NCBI RefSeq assembly: GCF_030167915.1
Contig: NZ_JARGNB010000001.1
Location: forward strand, 1,116,001-1,180,000
Length of the DNA: 64,000 nt
Source: Aquabacterium humicola
GTDB taxonomy: Bacteria; Pseudomonadota; Gammaproteobacteria; Burkholderiales; Burkholderiaceae_C
Direction: 5' to 3'
The notes beneath the pieces were generated by a model. It saw only the letters and a program-made list of their open reading frames with translations, was not told the DNA's origin and searched no databases. Shown here piece by piece: positions 53,889 to 62,211 of the stretch. The position numbers and the translations under genes were made by a program. Every line of letters starts with the position of its first letter. The stretch's first letter is position 1.

Positions 53889-55033
53889 CGTCTCCCGACT
53901 CCTTCGACGTGGCCATCGTCGGCGCCGGCATCGCCGGCGCGTCGCTGGCCTGGCACCTCGCGCCGCATGCCCGCGTGCTGCTGCTCGAACGGGAATCGCA
54001 GCCCGGCTACCACACCACCGGCCGCAGCGCGGCGATGTTCATGGAGAGCTACGGCCCGCCGCAGGGCCGGGCGCTGACGCGCGCGAGCCGCGCCTTCTAC
54101 ACCGCGCCACGGCCCGGCTTCGCCGAGGGGCCGCTGCTGGCGCCGCGCGGCGCACTCTACGTCGGCTGGGCCGGCGACGAAGCGCGCCTCGACGAGGTCG
54201 AGGCCGGCTTGCGCGCCACCGGCAGCGTGATCGAGCGCATCGACGCCGCCGTCGCGCTCGCGCTGTGCCCGGTGCTGCGGCCCGAGGGCCTGCTCGGCGG
54301 TCTGTGGGAAGCCGACGCGATGGACATCGACGTGCACGCGCTGCACCAGGGCTTCCTGCGCGGGGCGCGCCATCCGCCGAGCGGCCCGGGCGCGACGCTG
54401 CGCTGCGATGCGGGGCTGGTGCAGGCCGAGCGCGCCGGCGGGCATTGGACGCTCACTTTGCAGGATGGCAGGCACGTCACCGCGCGCACGCTTGTGAACG
54501 CCGCCGGCGCCTGGGCCGACCCGGTAGCGCAGCTCGCCGGCGCCCGGCCGCTCGGGCTGCAGCCCAAGCGCCGCAGCGCATTCGCCTTCGCCGCGCCAGA
54601 GGGCCTCGACGTGCGGCGCTGGCCGACGGTCGACCGCGTCGACGACAGCTGGTACTTCAAGCCCGATGCCGGCCGACTGCTCGGCAGCCCGGCCAACGTC
54701 GACCCGGTGCCGCCGCACGACGTGCAGCCCGAGGAGCTGGACATCGCCACCGGCATCCACCGCATCGAGCAGGACACGACGCTGCGGATCCGGCGTCCGC
54801 AGCGCAGCTGGGCCGGCCTGCGCACCTTCGCGCCGGACGGCGAGCTGGTCATCGGCTGGGACGGCATCGTCGACGGCTTCTTCTGGCTCGCCGGCCAGGG
54901 CGGCGTCGGCATCCAGACCGCGTGGGCCGCCGGCGCGCTGGCCGCGGCCCTGTGGCGCGGCGTGCCGCTGCCGCCGCCACTGCAGGCGCAGCGCGTCGAG
55001 CCGGACCGCCTGTCGCCGCGCCGCTTCGGCTGA
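53885..55033 (+). CDS. FAD-dependent oxidoreductase (DAO family)
   Basis: D-amino-acid-oxidase-fold flavoprotein of 382 aa. The FAD-binding GxGxxG is VAIVGAGIAGASLAWHL near the N-terminus, followed by GYHTTGRSAAMF; the C-terminal FAD contact is GFFWLAGQGGVGIQTAWAAG. The organisation resembles glycine/D-amino acid or related amine dehydrogenases. Its ATG overlaps the amidase stop. The exact substrate is unknown; an amine or amino acid produced by the amidase is a reasonable guess. Confidence 0.9.
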   Translation: MTSPDSFDVAIVGAGIAGASLAWHLAPHARVLLLERESQPGYHTTGRSAAMFMESYGPPQGRALTRASRAFYTAPRPGFAEGPLLAPRGALYVGWAGDEARLDEVEAGLRATGSVIERIDAAVALALCPVLRPEGLLGGLWEADAMDIDVHALHQGFLRGARHPPSGPGATLRCDAGLVQAERAGGHWTLTLQDGRHVTARTLVNAAGAWADPVAQLAGARPLGLQPKRRSAFAFAAPEGLDVRRWPTVDRVDDSWYFKPDAGRLLGSPANVDPVPPHDVQPEELDIATGIHRIEQDTTLRIRRPQRSWAGLRTFAPDGELVIGWDGIVDGFFWLAGQGGVGIQTAWAAGALAAALWRGVPLPPPLQAQRVEPDRLSPRRFG

Positions 55034-55054
55034 GCCGTCGGGGCAAACCCGCAC

Positions 55055-55086
55055 TTGACCCGGCACCAAGGTGCCGGCTTTATCCT
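55055..55086 (+). promoter_or_regulatory. MerR-type promoter with 18-bp palindrome in an over-long spacer
   Basis: TTGACC (55055-55060) and TATCCT (55081-55086) are separated by 20 bases holding the perfect palindrome CCGGCACC-AA-GGTGCCGG (55060-55077). An extended spacer with a central dyad is the hallmark of promoters activated by DNA distortion by MerR-family regulators. It lies 32 bases before the MerR-type gene itself, so it should control that gene and the two molybdenum hydroxylase genes coupled to it. Confidence 0.85.
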
Positions 55087-55117
55087 GCGGACAGCTTCCC
55101 AATTCCTGCGCCGGCCG

Positions 55118-55585
55118 ATGTCCGACCCCCTGCCCGTTCCCGCTGCGCTGACCACCGCGCGCCTGTGCACCGCCGCCGGCGTGACGCGTGGCCTGCTGCG
55201 CCTGTACGAAGAAGAAGGCCTGCTGCCGCCGCCGCGGCGCAGCGACAGCGGCTACCGCCACTACCCGCCGGACACGGTCGATCGCCTGCAGGCGATCCGG
55301 CTGCTGAAGGACCTGGGCCTGACGCTGCGCGAGATCGCGCTGGTGCTCGCGGTGCACGACGGGGGTCCGATCGACGCCGTGTCGCTGCAGTCGATGGCGC
55401 GCACGCAGCTCGCGCAGGTCGATGCCCGGCTCGCGCGGCTGCAACTGCTGCGCGCCGTGCTCGTCGATGCGGCCGAGGGCCGCATGGACCGCATCACCGA
55501 TCCCGAGTGCCGCTTCCTGATCGACTTCCTCGCCGCGGGCACCGCCGCCCCGGCGGCGACCGCACCGGCACAGGCCGCCGCATGA
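55118..55585 (+). CDS. MerR-family transcriptional regulator
   Basis: Regulator of 155 aa with an N-terminal winged helix (TARLCTAAGVTRGLLRLYEE, SGYRHYPPDTVDRLQAIRLL) and a long coiled-coil dimerisation helix. The C-terminal part has a single Cys (DPECRFL) and no paired metal-binding cysteines, so it is probably not a classic metal sensor. The stop overlaps the ATG of the molybdenum hydroxylase gene (ATGA), giving a regulator-first operon under its own palindromic promoter. Confidence 0.92.
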   Translation: MSDPLPVPAALTTARLCTAAGVTRGLLRLYEEEGLLPPPRRSDSGYRHYPPDTVDRLQAIRLLKDLGLTLREIALVLAVHDGGPIDAVSLQSMARTQLAQVDARLARLQLLRAVLVDAAEGRMDRITDPECRFLIDFLAAGTAAPAATAPAQAAA

Positions 55586-57858
55586 AGCGCCGCCACGTCC
55601 TGCTGGGCACGCTGGGCGCCGCTGGCGCGCTGGCGATCGGCTGGTCGCTGCTGCCGGTGCGCCAGCGGCTGCTCACGTCGACGCCGCTGCCGACCACGCC
55701 CGACCGCCCGGCCCTGAACGGCTGGCTCAAGATCGGCCGCGACGACCGCGTGACGGTGATGATGGCCAAGAGCGAGATGGGCCAGGGCATCCACACCGCG
55801 CTGGCGATGCTGGTGGCCGAGGAGCTCGACGCCGACTGGGCCACCGTGGGCATCGAGATGGCGCCGGTCGATGCGATCTACAACAACCTCGCCACCGTCG
55901 TCGACGCGCTGCCCTTCCATCCCGATGACCAGGGCCGGATCAAGCGGCTCGCCGGTTGGCTGACCGCGAAGTCGATGCGCGAGATCGGCGTGATGGTCAC
56001 CGGCGGCTCGTCGAGCGTGAAGGACCTGTGGGGGCCGATGCGCGAGGCCGGTGCGTCGGCCCGCGGGATGCTGGTGGGCGCCGCCGCGGCGGCCTGGGGC
56101 GTGCCCGCGGCCGAGATCGACGTGCGCGCCGGCGTCCTCCGCCATGGCGGCAGCGGCCGCTCGTCGCGCTTCGGCGCCTTTGCCGAGCGGGCGGCGCAGC
56201 AGCCGCTGCCGGGCGCGCCGGCGCTGAAGGACCCGGCGCGCTTCACGCTGATCGGCAGGCCGCAGCGGCGGCTGGAGAACGCCGCCAAGCTCGACGGCAG
56301 CGCACGCTTCGGCATCGACCAGCGGCCGCCGGGCCTGCTGTACGCCAGCGTGCGCATGTGCCCGACGCTCGGCGGCAGCGCCATCGGCTTCAAGGACGAC
56401 GCGGCGCGCCAGCTGCCCGGCTTCAAACACGCGCTGCGCGTGCCGGGCCAACGCGGCGGCACCGGCGGTGTCGCGGTGATCGCCGATTCGCCCTGGCATG
56501 CGATGCAGGCCGTGAAGGCGCTCGACGTGCAATGGGACGCGGGCCCCGCGGCGTCGCTGTCGAGCGCGGCGATGATGCAGCAGCTGGCCGACGCGCTGAC
56601 GTCCGAAGCGAGCGGCAGCGTGTACTTCAGCCAGGGTGACGCCGCTGCCGCGCTGCAGTCGGCCGCCAGGACCATCGAGGCCGAATACCGCGCACCACCG
56701 CTCGCGCACTCGACGATGGAACCGCAGAACTGCACCGTGCTGCTGCGCAACGACGGCAGCGCGACGGTGTGGGCGCCGACGCAGGTGCCGGACTTCGCGC
56801 TCGCCGCGGCGGCCGAGGCGTTGCAGATCCCGGCCGAGCGCATCCGGCTCGAGATCCCGCTGCTCGGCGGCGGCTTCGGCCGCCGGCTGGAGGTCGACTT
56901 CATCGCCCAGGCAGCGGCGATCGCGCGCGCCTTGCCCGACCAGCCGGTGCAGACATTCTGGTCGCGCGAAGAGGACATGACGCACGACTTCTACCGGCCG
57001 CCGGCGGTCGCGCGCTACCGCGCCGGCTTCGATGCGCAGGGCCGCCTCGTCGGCCTCAGTGCACGATCGGCCGCGCCGTCGATCGTGCACCAGGTGGTCG
57101 AGCGTCAGTTCGGCCTGCCCGGCGCGGGGCCGGACAAGACCACCGCCGAGGGCGCCTTCGACCAGCCCTACGAATGGCCGGCCGCGCGAATCGCGCACGC
57201 CATCGTCGAGCTGCCGATGCCGGTGGGCATGTGGCGTTCGGTGGGCCATTCGCACAACGCATTCTTCAAGGAGAGCTTCGTCGACGAGATGGCCGCGGCC
57301 GCCAAGCAGGACCCGCTGGCCTTCCGCGTCGCGCTGCTGCAGCGGCACCCGCGGCACCGCGCGGTGCTCGAACGCGCCGCGACCTTGGCGGGCTGGGGCA
57401 CGCCGCTCGAGGCCTTGCCGGACGGCACGAGGCGCGCGCGCGGCCTGGCGCTGCACGAATCCTTCGGCTCGGTGGTGGCGCAGGTGGCCGAGGTATCCGT
57501 CGGCACCGACAAGGCGATCCGCGTGCACCGCATCGTCGCGGTGATCGACTGCGGCTTCCCGGTCAACCCGAACGGCATCCGTCAGCAGCTGGAGAGCGCG
57601 ATCGTCTTCGGCCTGTCGGCCGCGCTGCACGGCGAGATCACGCTCGACAAGGGCCAGGTGCAGCAGACCAACTTCCACCAGCAGCCGATGCTGCGCTACG
57701 ACGAATGCCCGGTGATCGAGACCGACATCATCGCCAGCACCGCGCACCCCGAAGGCGTTGGCGAGCCCGGCACGCCGCCGGTGGCGCCGGCGGTGGCCAA
57801 CGCGCTGTTCGCGCTGACCGGGCAGCGGCTGCGCAGCCTGCCGCTGAAGCTCGCCTGA
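55582..57858 (+). CDS. Molybdopterin-binding large subunit (isoquinoline 1-oxidoreductase-like)
   Basis: Molybdenum hydroxylase large subunit of 758 aa, xanthine-oxidase family, closest in layout to IorB-type aldehyde/isoquinoline oxidoreductases. It starts KRRHVLLGTLGAAGALAIGW, a twin-arginine export signal, so the complex is probably periplasmic. Conserved stretches include MAKSEMGQGIHTALAMLVAE, PLLGGGFGRRLEVDF and the catalytic Glu in EGVGEPGTPP near 726. It is coupled to the MerR gene and followed after 21 bases by its 2Fe-2S partner. No FAD or cytochrome subunit gene follows. Confidence 0.9.
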   Translation: MKRRHVLLGTLGAAGALAIGWSLLPVRQRLLTSTPLPTTPDRPALNGWLKIGRDDRVTVMMAKSEMGQGIHTALAMLVAEELDADWATVGIEMAPVDAIYNNLATVVDALPFHPDDQGRIKRLAGWLTAKSMREIGVMVTGGSSSVKDLWGPMREAGASARGMLVGAAAAAWGVPAAEIDVRAGVLRHGGSGRSSRFGAFAERAAQQPLPGAPALKDPARFTLIGRPQRRLENAAKLDGSARFGIDQRPPGLLYASVRMCPTLGGSAIGFKDDAARQLPGFKHALRVPGQRGGTGGVAVIADSPWHAMQAVKALDVQWDAGPAASLSSAAMMQQLADALTSEASGSVYFSQGDAAAALQSAARTIEAEYRAPPLAHSTMEPQNCTVLLRNDGSATVWAPTQVPDFALAAAAEALQIPAERIRLEIPLLGGGFGRRLEVDFIAQAAAIARALPDQPVQTFWSREEDMTHDFYRPPAVARYRAGFDAQGRLVGLSARSAAPSIVHQVVERQFGLPGAGPDKTTAEGAFDQPYEWPAARIAHAIVELPMPVGMWRSVGHSHNAFFKESFVDEMAAAAKQDPLAFRVALLQRHPRHRAVLERAATLAGWGTPLEALPDGTRRARGLALHESFGSVVAQVAEVSVGTDKAIRVHRIVAVIDCGFPVNPNGIRQQLESAIVFGLSAALHGEITLDKGQVQQTNFHQQPMLRYDECPVIETDIIASTAHPEGVGEPGTPPVAPAVANALFALTGQRLRSLPLKLA

Positions 57859-57879
57859 ACACCCTAACGGCTTAAAGAC

Positions 57880-58326
57880 ATGACATCGCTGACCATCAAC
57901 GGCCAACCCGTCACCGCGAAGGCGGAAGGCGACACTCCGCTGCTGTGGGTGCTGCGCGGCGAGCTGCAGCTCACCGGCACCAAGTTCGGCTGCGGCATGG
58001 CGCTGTGCGGCGCCTGCACCGTGCACCTCGACGGGGTGCCGATCCGCAGCTGCTCGACGCCGCTGGCGGCCTGCGCCGGCAAGGCGGTGACCACGATCGA
58101 GGGCGTGCAGGGCCCGGAGATCGCCGCGCTGCGCCGCGCCTGGACCGAGCTCGACGTCGTGCAGTGCGGCTACTGCCAGAGCGGCCAGCTGATGAGCGCG
58201 TGTGCGCTGCTGAAGTCGACGCCGAAGCCCGACGACGCGCAGATCGCGCAGGCGATGAGCGGCAACCTGTGCCGCTGCGGCACCTATCCCCGGATCAGAG
58301 CGGCCATCAAGCAGGCGGCGGGCTGA
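57880..58326 (+). CDS. 2Fe-2S-binding small subunit of the molybdenum hydroxylase
   Basis: Protein of 148 aa with two 2Fe-2S clusters. The N-terminal plant-ferredoxin-like cluster uses [17 protein letters not shown] and the second Cys further on (IRSCSTP); the C-terminal cluster uses [12 protein letters not shown] and NLCRCGTY. This is the IorA/CoxS-type electron-transfer subunit. No signal is present, so it is expected to be exported with the large subunit by the Tat route. Overlaps the convergent DUF1488-like gene by 20 bases. Confidence 0.95.
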   Translation: MTSLTINGQPVTAKAEGDTPLLWVLRGELQLTGTKFGCGMALCGACTVHLDGVPIRSCSTPLAACAGKAVTTIEGVQGPEIAALRRAWTELDVVQCGYCQSGQLMSACALLKSTPKPDDAQIAQAMSGNLCRCGTYPRIRAAIKQAAG

Positions 58327-58594
58327 TCGGCTGGGGCGGCTCGGGCGGCTGCATGTCGTGGTCGCGCAGCATCACCGGGTGGCGCGCACCGTTGGCCACG
58401 CGGCGCCGCACCGCGGCCTCGATCTCGGCGGCATGGGCCGTGTAGGTCGCAATCGGATCGTCGTCGCTGTGGGTCGGCCGGTAGCGGTAGTGCAGCGTCT
58501 GCCTGCCGATGCTGGCGCCGATCGCCACGCCGTCGATCTCGACCCAGAAGCGCACCGTGCCGGAGGGCTGGTCGTAGATGGGATCCGGGGACAT
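58307..58594 (-). CDS. Small DUF1488-like protein
   Basis: Protein of 95 aa. [21 protein letters not shown] and the following helix [20 protein letters not shown] recall the DUF1488 family (a beta-hairpin over a helix), of unknown function. It ends in a Pro-rich tail. It converges on and overlaps the 2Fe-2S subunit gene. About 190 bases upstream of its start (58595-58784) hold no gene or motif I can support. Confidence 0.6.
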   Translation of the reverse strand: MSPDPIYDQPSGTVRFWVEIDGVAIGASIGRQTLHYRYRPTHSDDDPIATYTAHAAEIEAAVRRRVANGARHPVMLRDHDMQPPEPPQPISPPPA

Positions 58595-58784
58595 GGGCTG
58601 GCTCGAGTCGTTCTGGTGGAGGTTCGATGGTGACCGGCAGGCCCGGCGGCGTCCGTGCGCTCGCGCACGGACAAGTCGGCGGTACTGGAGGACAAGGCGG
58701 GATCATCCACCCCTGCTGCGCCCCGCTCCCCCAATGCCTGCCTTCGCCACCCTCCCCCCGGCGCAGACCGCCGCTGCGCGGCGC

Positions 58785-59594
58785 TCAGGCCCGCGGCTCG
58801 CCGTCCCGGTTGACGGTGACGGTCGACCCCTGCGGCGGGGCGGTCATCTGCACGCGGTGCTCCTGGCCCCGGAAGCGGTAGGTCACCTCCCAGTGGTCGG
58901 GCTGCTGGCTGACCGCCGCGTCGTCGCAGCGCTGGAAGTCGCGGAACGAGCCGGGCCGGCCGTTGTCGTCGCGGCCGACGCGGGCTCCGATCGCACCGCC
59001 GGCGACGGCGCCGCCGACCGTGGCGATCTGCTTGCCGCTGCCGCCGCCGACCTGGTGGCCGAGGATGCCGCCGATCACCGCGCCGGCGATCGCCGCCGGC
59101 ACGTTGCTGCGGCTTTGCTCGGGCAGCTGTTCGCGTTCGGCCCAGCAGCGGGTCTCCGGCGGGCCCATCACCGCGCGCACCGAGATCACGTCGGCCTGGT
59201 ACAGCCGTTCGCCGCCGCGCCGGCGGAAGTCGCGATCGATGCGCGGCGAGGGCGCGTAGCGCTCGTCGTCGACGCGCTGCTGCATGCGCACCGCGCGCAC
59301 CGAGGAGATGCGGTCGTCCAGCCCCATCGCGGCCAGCGACGGGTAGTTGCCCCGGCGCAGCACCACGCAGCGGCCGCCGAAGTCGGCGTCCTCGCAGACC
59401 TCCCAGCGGTTGCTGGTGACCACCGCCGAGGACGCGCGGTCGTTGAAGCGGCGCTCGAAGTTGCGCACCTGCTCCTGCGTGGTGAACGAGCGGCCTTCGT
59501 AGCCCTCGCTCTCATAGAACGTGACCTGCGCCGCGACCTGCGCGGTGGCCGTCAGGGCGACCAGCGCCAGGACGATTGTCGAGCGGACCTTCAT
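58785..59594 (-). CDS. Exported beta/gamma-crystallin and glycine-zipper protein
   Basis: Protein of 269 aa with a signal peptide (STIVLALVALTATAQVAAQ). Residues about 22-110 form a beta/gamma-crystallin domain of two Greek-key units (VTFYESEGYEGRSFTTQEQV and WEVCEDADFGGRCVVLRRGN). About 175-215 is a glycine zipper 2TM segment (AAIAGAVIGGILGHQVGGGS, then GGAVAGGAIGARVGR) as in 17-kDa-antigen lipoproteins. The C-terminal part is a short beta domain. It is divergent to a NarL-type kinase and probably sits in the cell envelope. The combination of domains is unusual; calcium binding is possible. Confidence 0.82.
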   Translation of the reverse strand: MKVRSTIVLALVALTATAQVAAQVTFYESEGYEGRSFTTQEQVRNFERRFNDRASSAVVTSNRWEVCEDADFGGRCVVLRRGNYPSLAAMGLDDRISSVRAVRMQQRVDDERYAPSPRIDRDFRRRGGERLYQADVISVRAVMGPPETRCWAEREQLPEQSRSNVPAAIAGAVIGGILGHQVGGGSGKQIATVGGAVAGGAIGARVGRDDNGRPGSFRDFQRCDDAAVSQQPDHWEVTYRFRGQEHRVQMTAPPQGSTVTVNRDGEPRA

Positions 59595-59653
59595 GGTGTT
59601 CTCCGGTGGGCTGTGAAGTGCACCGAAGCCGATCGGCAACCGCGGTGTTCGTG

Positions 59654-59662
59654 GGACTGTCC
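59654..59662. promoter_or_regulatory. GGAC-T-GTCC element between the crystallin and kinase genes
   Basis: GGACTGTCC lies in the 143-base divergent region and has the same half-sites, in opposite order, as the GTCC...GGAC palindromes near the kinase start and before the DUF4398 gene. It may be part of a common regulator binding region. Confidence 0.3.
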
Positions 59663-59723
59663 GAGTCTGGAAAGCCCGGCCGGGCGCGGCCATCGGAGGT
59701 CGGCGCGAGCCGGCGTAGTCGTT

Positions 59724-59733
59724 GTCCTAGGAC
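59724..59733. promoter_or_regulatory. Palindrome GTCCTAGGAC just before the NarL-type kinase gene
   Basis: A perfect 10-bp palindrome ends 4 bases before ATG 59738. The same half-sites recur with a 3-base spacer at 60693-60703. A LuxR-type response regulator acting with this kinase is a candidate binder; none is encoded in the window. Confidence 0.4.
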
Positions 59734-59737
59734 TGCC

Positions 59738-60664
59738 ATGGTCTCGAGCCTGCTGACGGTGCTGCAGCGCCGCCCGGTCACCGTGCCCGTGGCGGTCGCG
59801 GCGGCGGTGCTGCTGCTGTTCCAGTTCGCCGGCGGGGGCTCGTACAGCCTGGCGGCGCTGAGCGCGGCCAGCCTGATCGCGCTGGTGCTGTTCCTGCGGC
59901 AGACCGCCGCGCTCACGCGGCGGGAGCACGAGGCGCAGCAGCAGATGGCGTCGGCGAACGACCGGCTGCAGCTCGAGGTGCTGCAGCGCACCGCGCAGCT
60001 GACCGACCTGACGCACCACCTGCAGACGGCGCGCGAGGACGAGCGCAACCGCCTGGCGCGCGAGCTGCACGACGAGCTCGGCTCGCTGCTCACCTCGGCG
60101 CGGCTCGATGCAGCCCGCATCAAGTCGCGGCTGGGCGGCGCCGCGCCCGAGGCCCAGGAGCGCCTCGCCCACCTGGTCGAAACGCTCAACAGCATCGCCG
60201 CGATGAAGGCCCGCATCATCGAGAACCTGCGCCCCTCGGCGCTGACGATGCTGGGGCTGCCGACGACGCTGGAGATCCTGTGCCGCGAGTTCGCCGACGC
60301 CTCGGGCATCGACGTGCACCGCACGATCGAGCCGCTGCGCCTGCGGCCGAATGCCGAGCTGGTGGTCTACCGGCTGGTGCAGGAGGCCCTGACCAACATC
60401 AGCAAGTACGCGCAAGCCCGCAACGTGTGGATCAGCCTGGCGCTGCACGAGGGCGCCGTCCTGGCCTCGGTGCGCGACGACGGCATCGGCTTCGACACGC
60501 ACACCGCCACGCGCGCCGCCTATGGCCTGGTCGGCATGCGCTATCGCGTCGCGGCCGAAGGCGGCACGTTGGCCATCGAGTCCTCGCCGGGGCACGGCGC
60601 GTTGATCCTGGTGACCCTGCCGCCGTCGACGCTGGCCCCGGCCGGGGGCGCCGCGGCGGTGTAG
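59738..60664 (+). CDS. NarL-type sensor histidine kinase (orphan)
   Basis: Membrane kinase of 308 aa with two N-terminal helices (PVAVAAAVLLLFQFAGG and LAALSAASLIALVLFLRQ), a coiled coil, a HisKA_3 domain with the phosphoacceptor in LARELHDELGSLLTS (His near 111) and an ATPase domain (VYRLVQEALTNISKYAQA, RDDGIGFD, YGLVGMRYRV). Kinases of this class pair with LuxR-type regulators; none lies next to it here. There is hardly any periplasmic part. The GTCCTAGGAC palindrome is just upstream. Confidence 0.9.
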   Translation: MVSSLLTVLQRRPVTVPVAVAAAVLLLFQFAGGGSYSLAALSAASLIALVLFLRQTAALTRREHEAQQQMASANDRLQLEVLQRTAQLTDLTHHLQTAREDERNRLARELHDELGSLLTSARLDAARIKSRLGGAAPEAQERLAHLVETLNSIAAMKARIIENLRPSALTMLGLPTTLEILCREFADASGIDVHRTIEPLRLRPNAELVVYRLVQEALTNISKYAQARNVWISLALHEGAVLASVRDDGIGFDTHTATRAAYGLVGMRYRVAAEGGTLAIESSPGHGALILVTLPPSTLAPAGGAAAV

Positions 60665-60692
60665 TGCCTGTCCCACAGCCGGTCGTCGGCTT

Positions 60693-60703
60693 GTCCGATG
60701 GAC
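60693..60703. promoter_or_regulatory. Palindrome GTCC-GAT-GGAC before the DUF4398/OmpA genes
   Basis: The half-sites match GTCCTAGGAC upstream of the kinase gene. A further dyad, CTGT-CCC-ACAG (60668-60678), lies 14 bases before it. Both are in the 135-base gap before the DUF4398 lipoprotein gene. Confidence 0.4.
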
Positions 60704-60799
60704 CGCCGAGGCGCGTCCACCCAGAGTGATCCACCACCTCAGCGAACCGGGCCTTCGCCCGCCAACCCGTCCGCGGTGCGAACCCGAGAGGGAGCCTCC

Positions 60800-61180
60800 A
60801 TGCCCCGCACCGCCCCGAACCACCGACCGCTGTCCCTCATCGCCCTGACCGCCGCGGGGGCCGTGCTGCTGCTGTCGGCCTGTGCCAGCACGCCGCCGCC
60901 GAACGAACAACTGGCCGTCGGCCAGGCCGCCGTCGAACGCGCGAACTCGTCCGCCGCCGCCGACGCGCCGCTGCTGCTGGCCGCGGCGCGCAGCAAGATC
61001 GCACGCGCCGACGCCGCCCGCACCGCCGGCGACCACGTGCTGGCACGCGAGCTGGCCGAGCAGGCCGAGGCCGACGCCACGCTGGCCGAGGCCCAGGCGC
61101 GGGCGCTGCGCTCGCAGCGCGCGCTGGCCGAAGTGCGCGACGGGCTGCGCCAGCTGCGCGACGAAGCCGGCCGCAAGTGA
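60800..61180 (+). CDS. DUF4398 lipoprotein
   Basis: Lipoprotein of 126 aa (lipobox LLSACAS) whose mature part is a helical, Ala-rich coiled-coil-like DUF4398 domain (QAAVERANSSAAADAPLLLA). ATG 60800 has GAGGGAG upstream. It resembles the N-terminal part of the next gene, and the two are transcribed together (53 bases apart). The function is unknown; these proteins sit in the outer membrane's inner face and are often co-expressed with OmpA-like proteins. Confidence 0.85.
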   Translation: MPRTAPNHRPLSLIALTAAGAVLLLSACASTPPPNEQLAVGQAAVERANSSAAADAPLLLAAARSKIARADAARTAGDHVLARELAEQAEADATLAEAQARALRSQRALAEVRDGLRQLRDEAGRK

Positions 61181-61233
61181 ACACCACCTTCCGCGGCCCC
61201 GTGGCCGCCCCCCGAATCCCGGAGAACCGAAGC

Positions 61234-62187
61234 ATGAACCACACCCTCACCACCGGCGCGCTGCTGGGCAGCCTGCTGCTCGGCGCCTGCGCCAGCACCC
61301 CGATGCCGCCCCCGGCGCTGGTCGAAGCGCGTTCCGCGCTGCGACAGGCCGAAGCCGATCCCGCGGTCGCCTCGCTCGCGCCGCTCGAACTGAAGAAGGC
61401 CGTCGATGCGCTGCAGCGCGCGAACACGCTGTTCGCCGAGGACCGCTCGTCGAGCGCCATCGACAGTGCCGCGTACATTGCGGGTCAGCAGGCACGCACC
61501 GCGATGGCCGCGGCGCAGGCCAAGGGCAACGAGGCGGCGATCGCCGGCACCCAGGTCGAGCGTGAACGCATGCGCGCCGACATGCGCACCGCCGAGGCAC
61601 AGCGCGCCCGCGCGCAGACCGGCGTCGCGCAGGCCCAGGCCGGGATGGCGCGCGAGCAGGCCGCCCTCTCCGCGCAGCGGGCCGACATCTCCGCGCAGCG
61701 CGCCGACAGCGCCGACCAGCGCAGCGCGACGGCCCAGGCCCAGGCCGCCGACGCGCAGCAGCAGACCGCCGAGCTGCAGCAGCGCCTGAACGCCCTGCAG
61801 GCCACGCAGACCGAACGCGGCCTGCTGGTGACCTTGGGGGACGTGCTGTTCGAAACCAACCAGGCCACGGTCAAGCCGGCCGCCAGCGTCTCGCTGCGCA
61901 AGCTGGCCGAGTTCCTGCAGGTCTACCCGGGCCGCGTGATCCTGATCGAGGGCCACACCGACAACATCGGCTCGGCCGCGAGCAACGAAGCGCTGTCGCG
62001 CCGGCGCGCCGACGCCGTCAATACGATGCTCGGCGCGATGGGCGTGTCCGGCCAGCGCGTGACCACCGTCGGTTATGGCGAGGCCTATCCGGTCGCCGAC
62101 AACCTCACCGACAGCAACCGGGCGATGAACCGCCGCGTCGAGATCTACATCGCCGAGAACGACCAGCCGGTGCGCGCGCGCCGCTAG
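61234..62187 (+). CDS. OmpA-family lipoprotein with DUF4398-like coiled coil
   Basis: Lipoprotein of 317 aa (lipobox LLLGACAS). About 25-200 is a long Ala/Gln-rich helical region beginning with a DUF4398-like unit (VEARSALRQAEADPAVASLA) and containing repeats of AQRAD. The C-terminal OmpA domain (about 205-310) has LFETNQATVKP, GHTDNIGSAASNEALSRRRA and VGYGEAYPVADN, which binds peptidoglycan. So it links outer membrane and cell wall. ATG 61234 has GGAG upstream; an earlier GTG at 61177 would place the lipobox too deep. Confidence 0.9.
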   Translation: MNHTLTTGALLGSLLLGACASTPMPPPALVEARSALRQAEADPAVASLAPLELKKAVDALQRANTLFAEDRSSSAIDSAAYIAGQQARTAMAAAQAKGNEAAIAGTQVERERMRADMRTAEAQRARAQTGVAQAQAGMAREQAALSAQRADISAQRADSADQRSATAQAQAADAQQQTAELQQRLNALQATQTERGLLVTLGDVLFETNQATVKPAASVSLRKLAEFLQVYPGRVILIEGHTDNIGSAASNEALSRRRADAVNTMLGAMGVSGQRVTTVGYGEAYPVADNLTDSNRAMNRRVEIYIAENDQPVRARR

Positions 62188-62211
62188 CCGGCGAGAACAT
62201 CGCGCAGGCTG

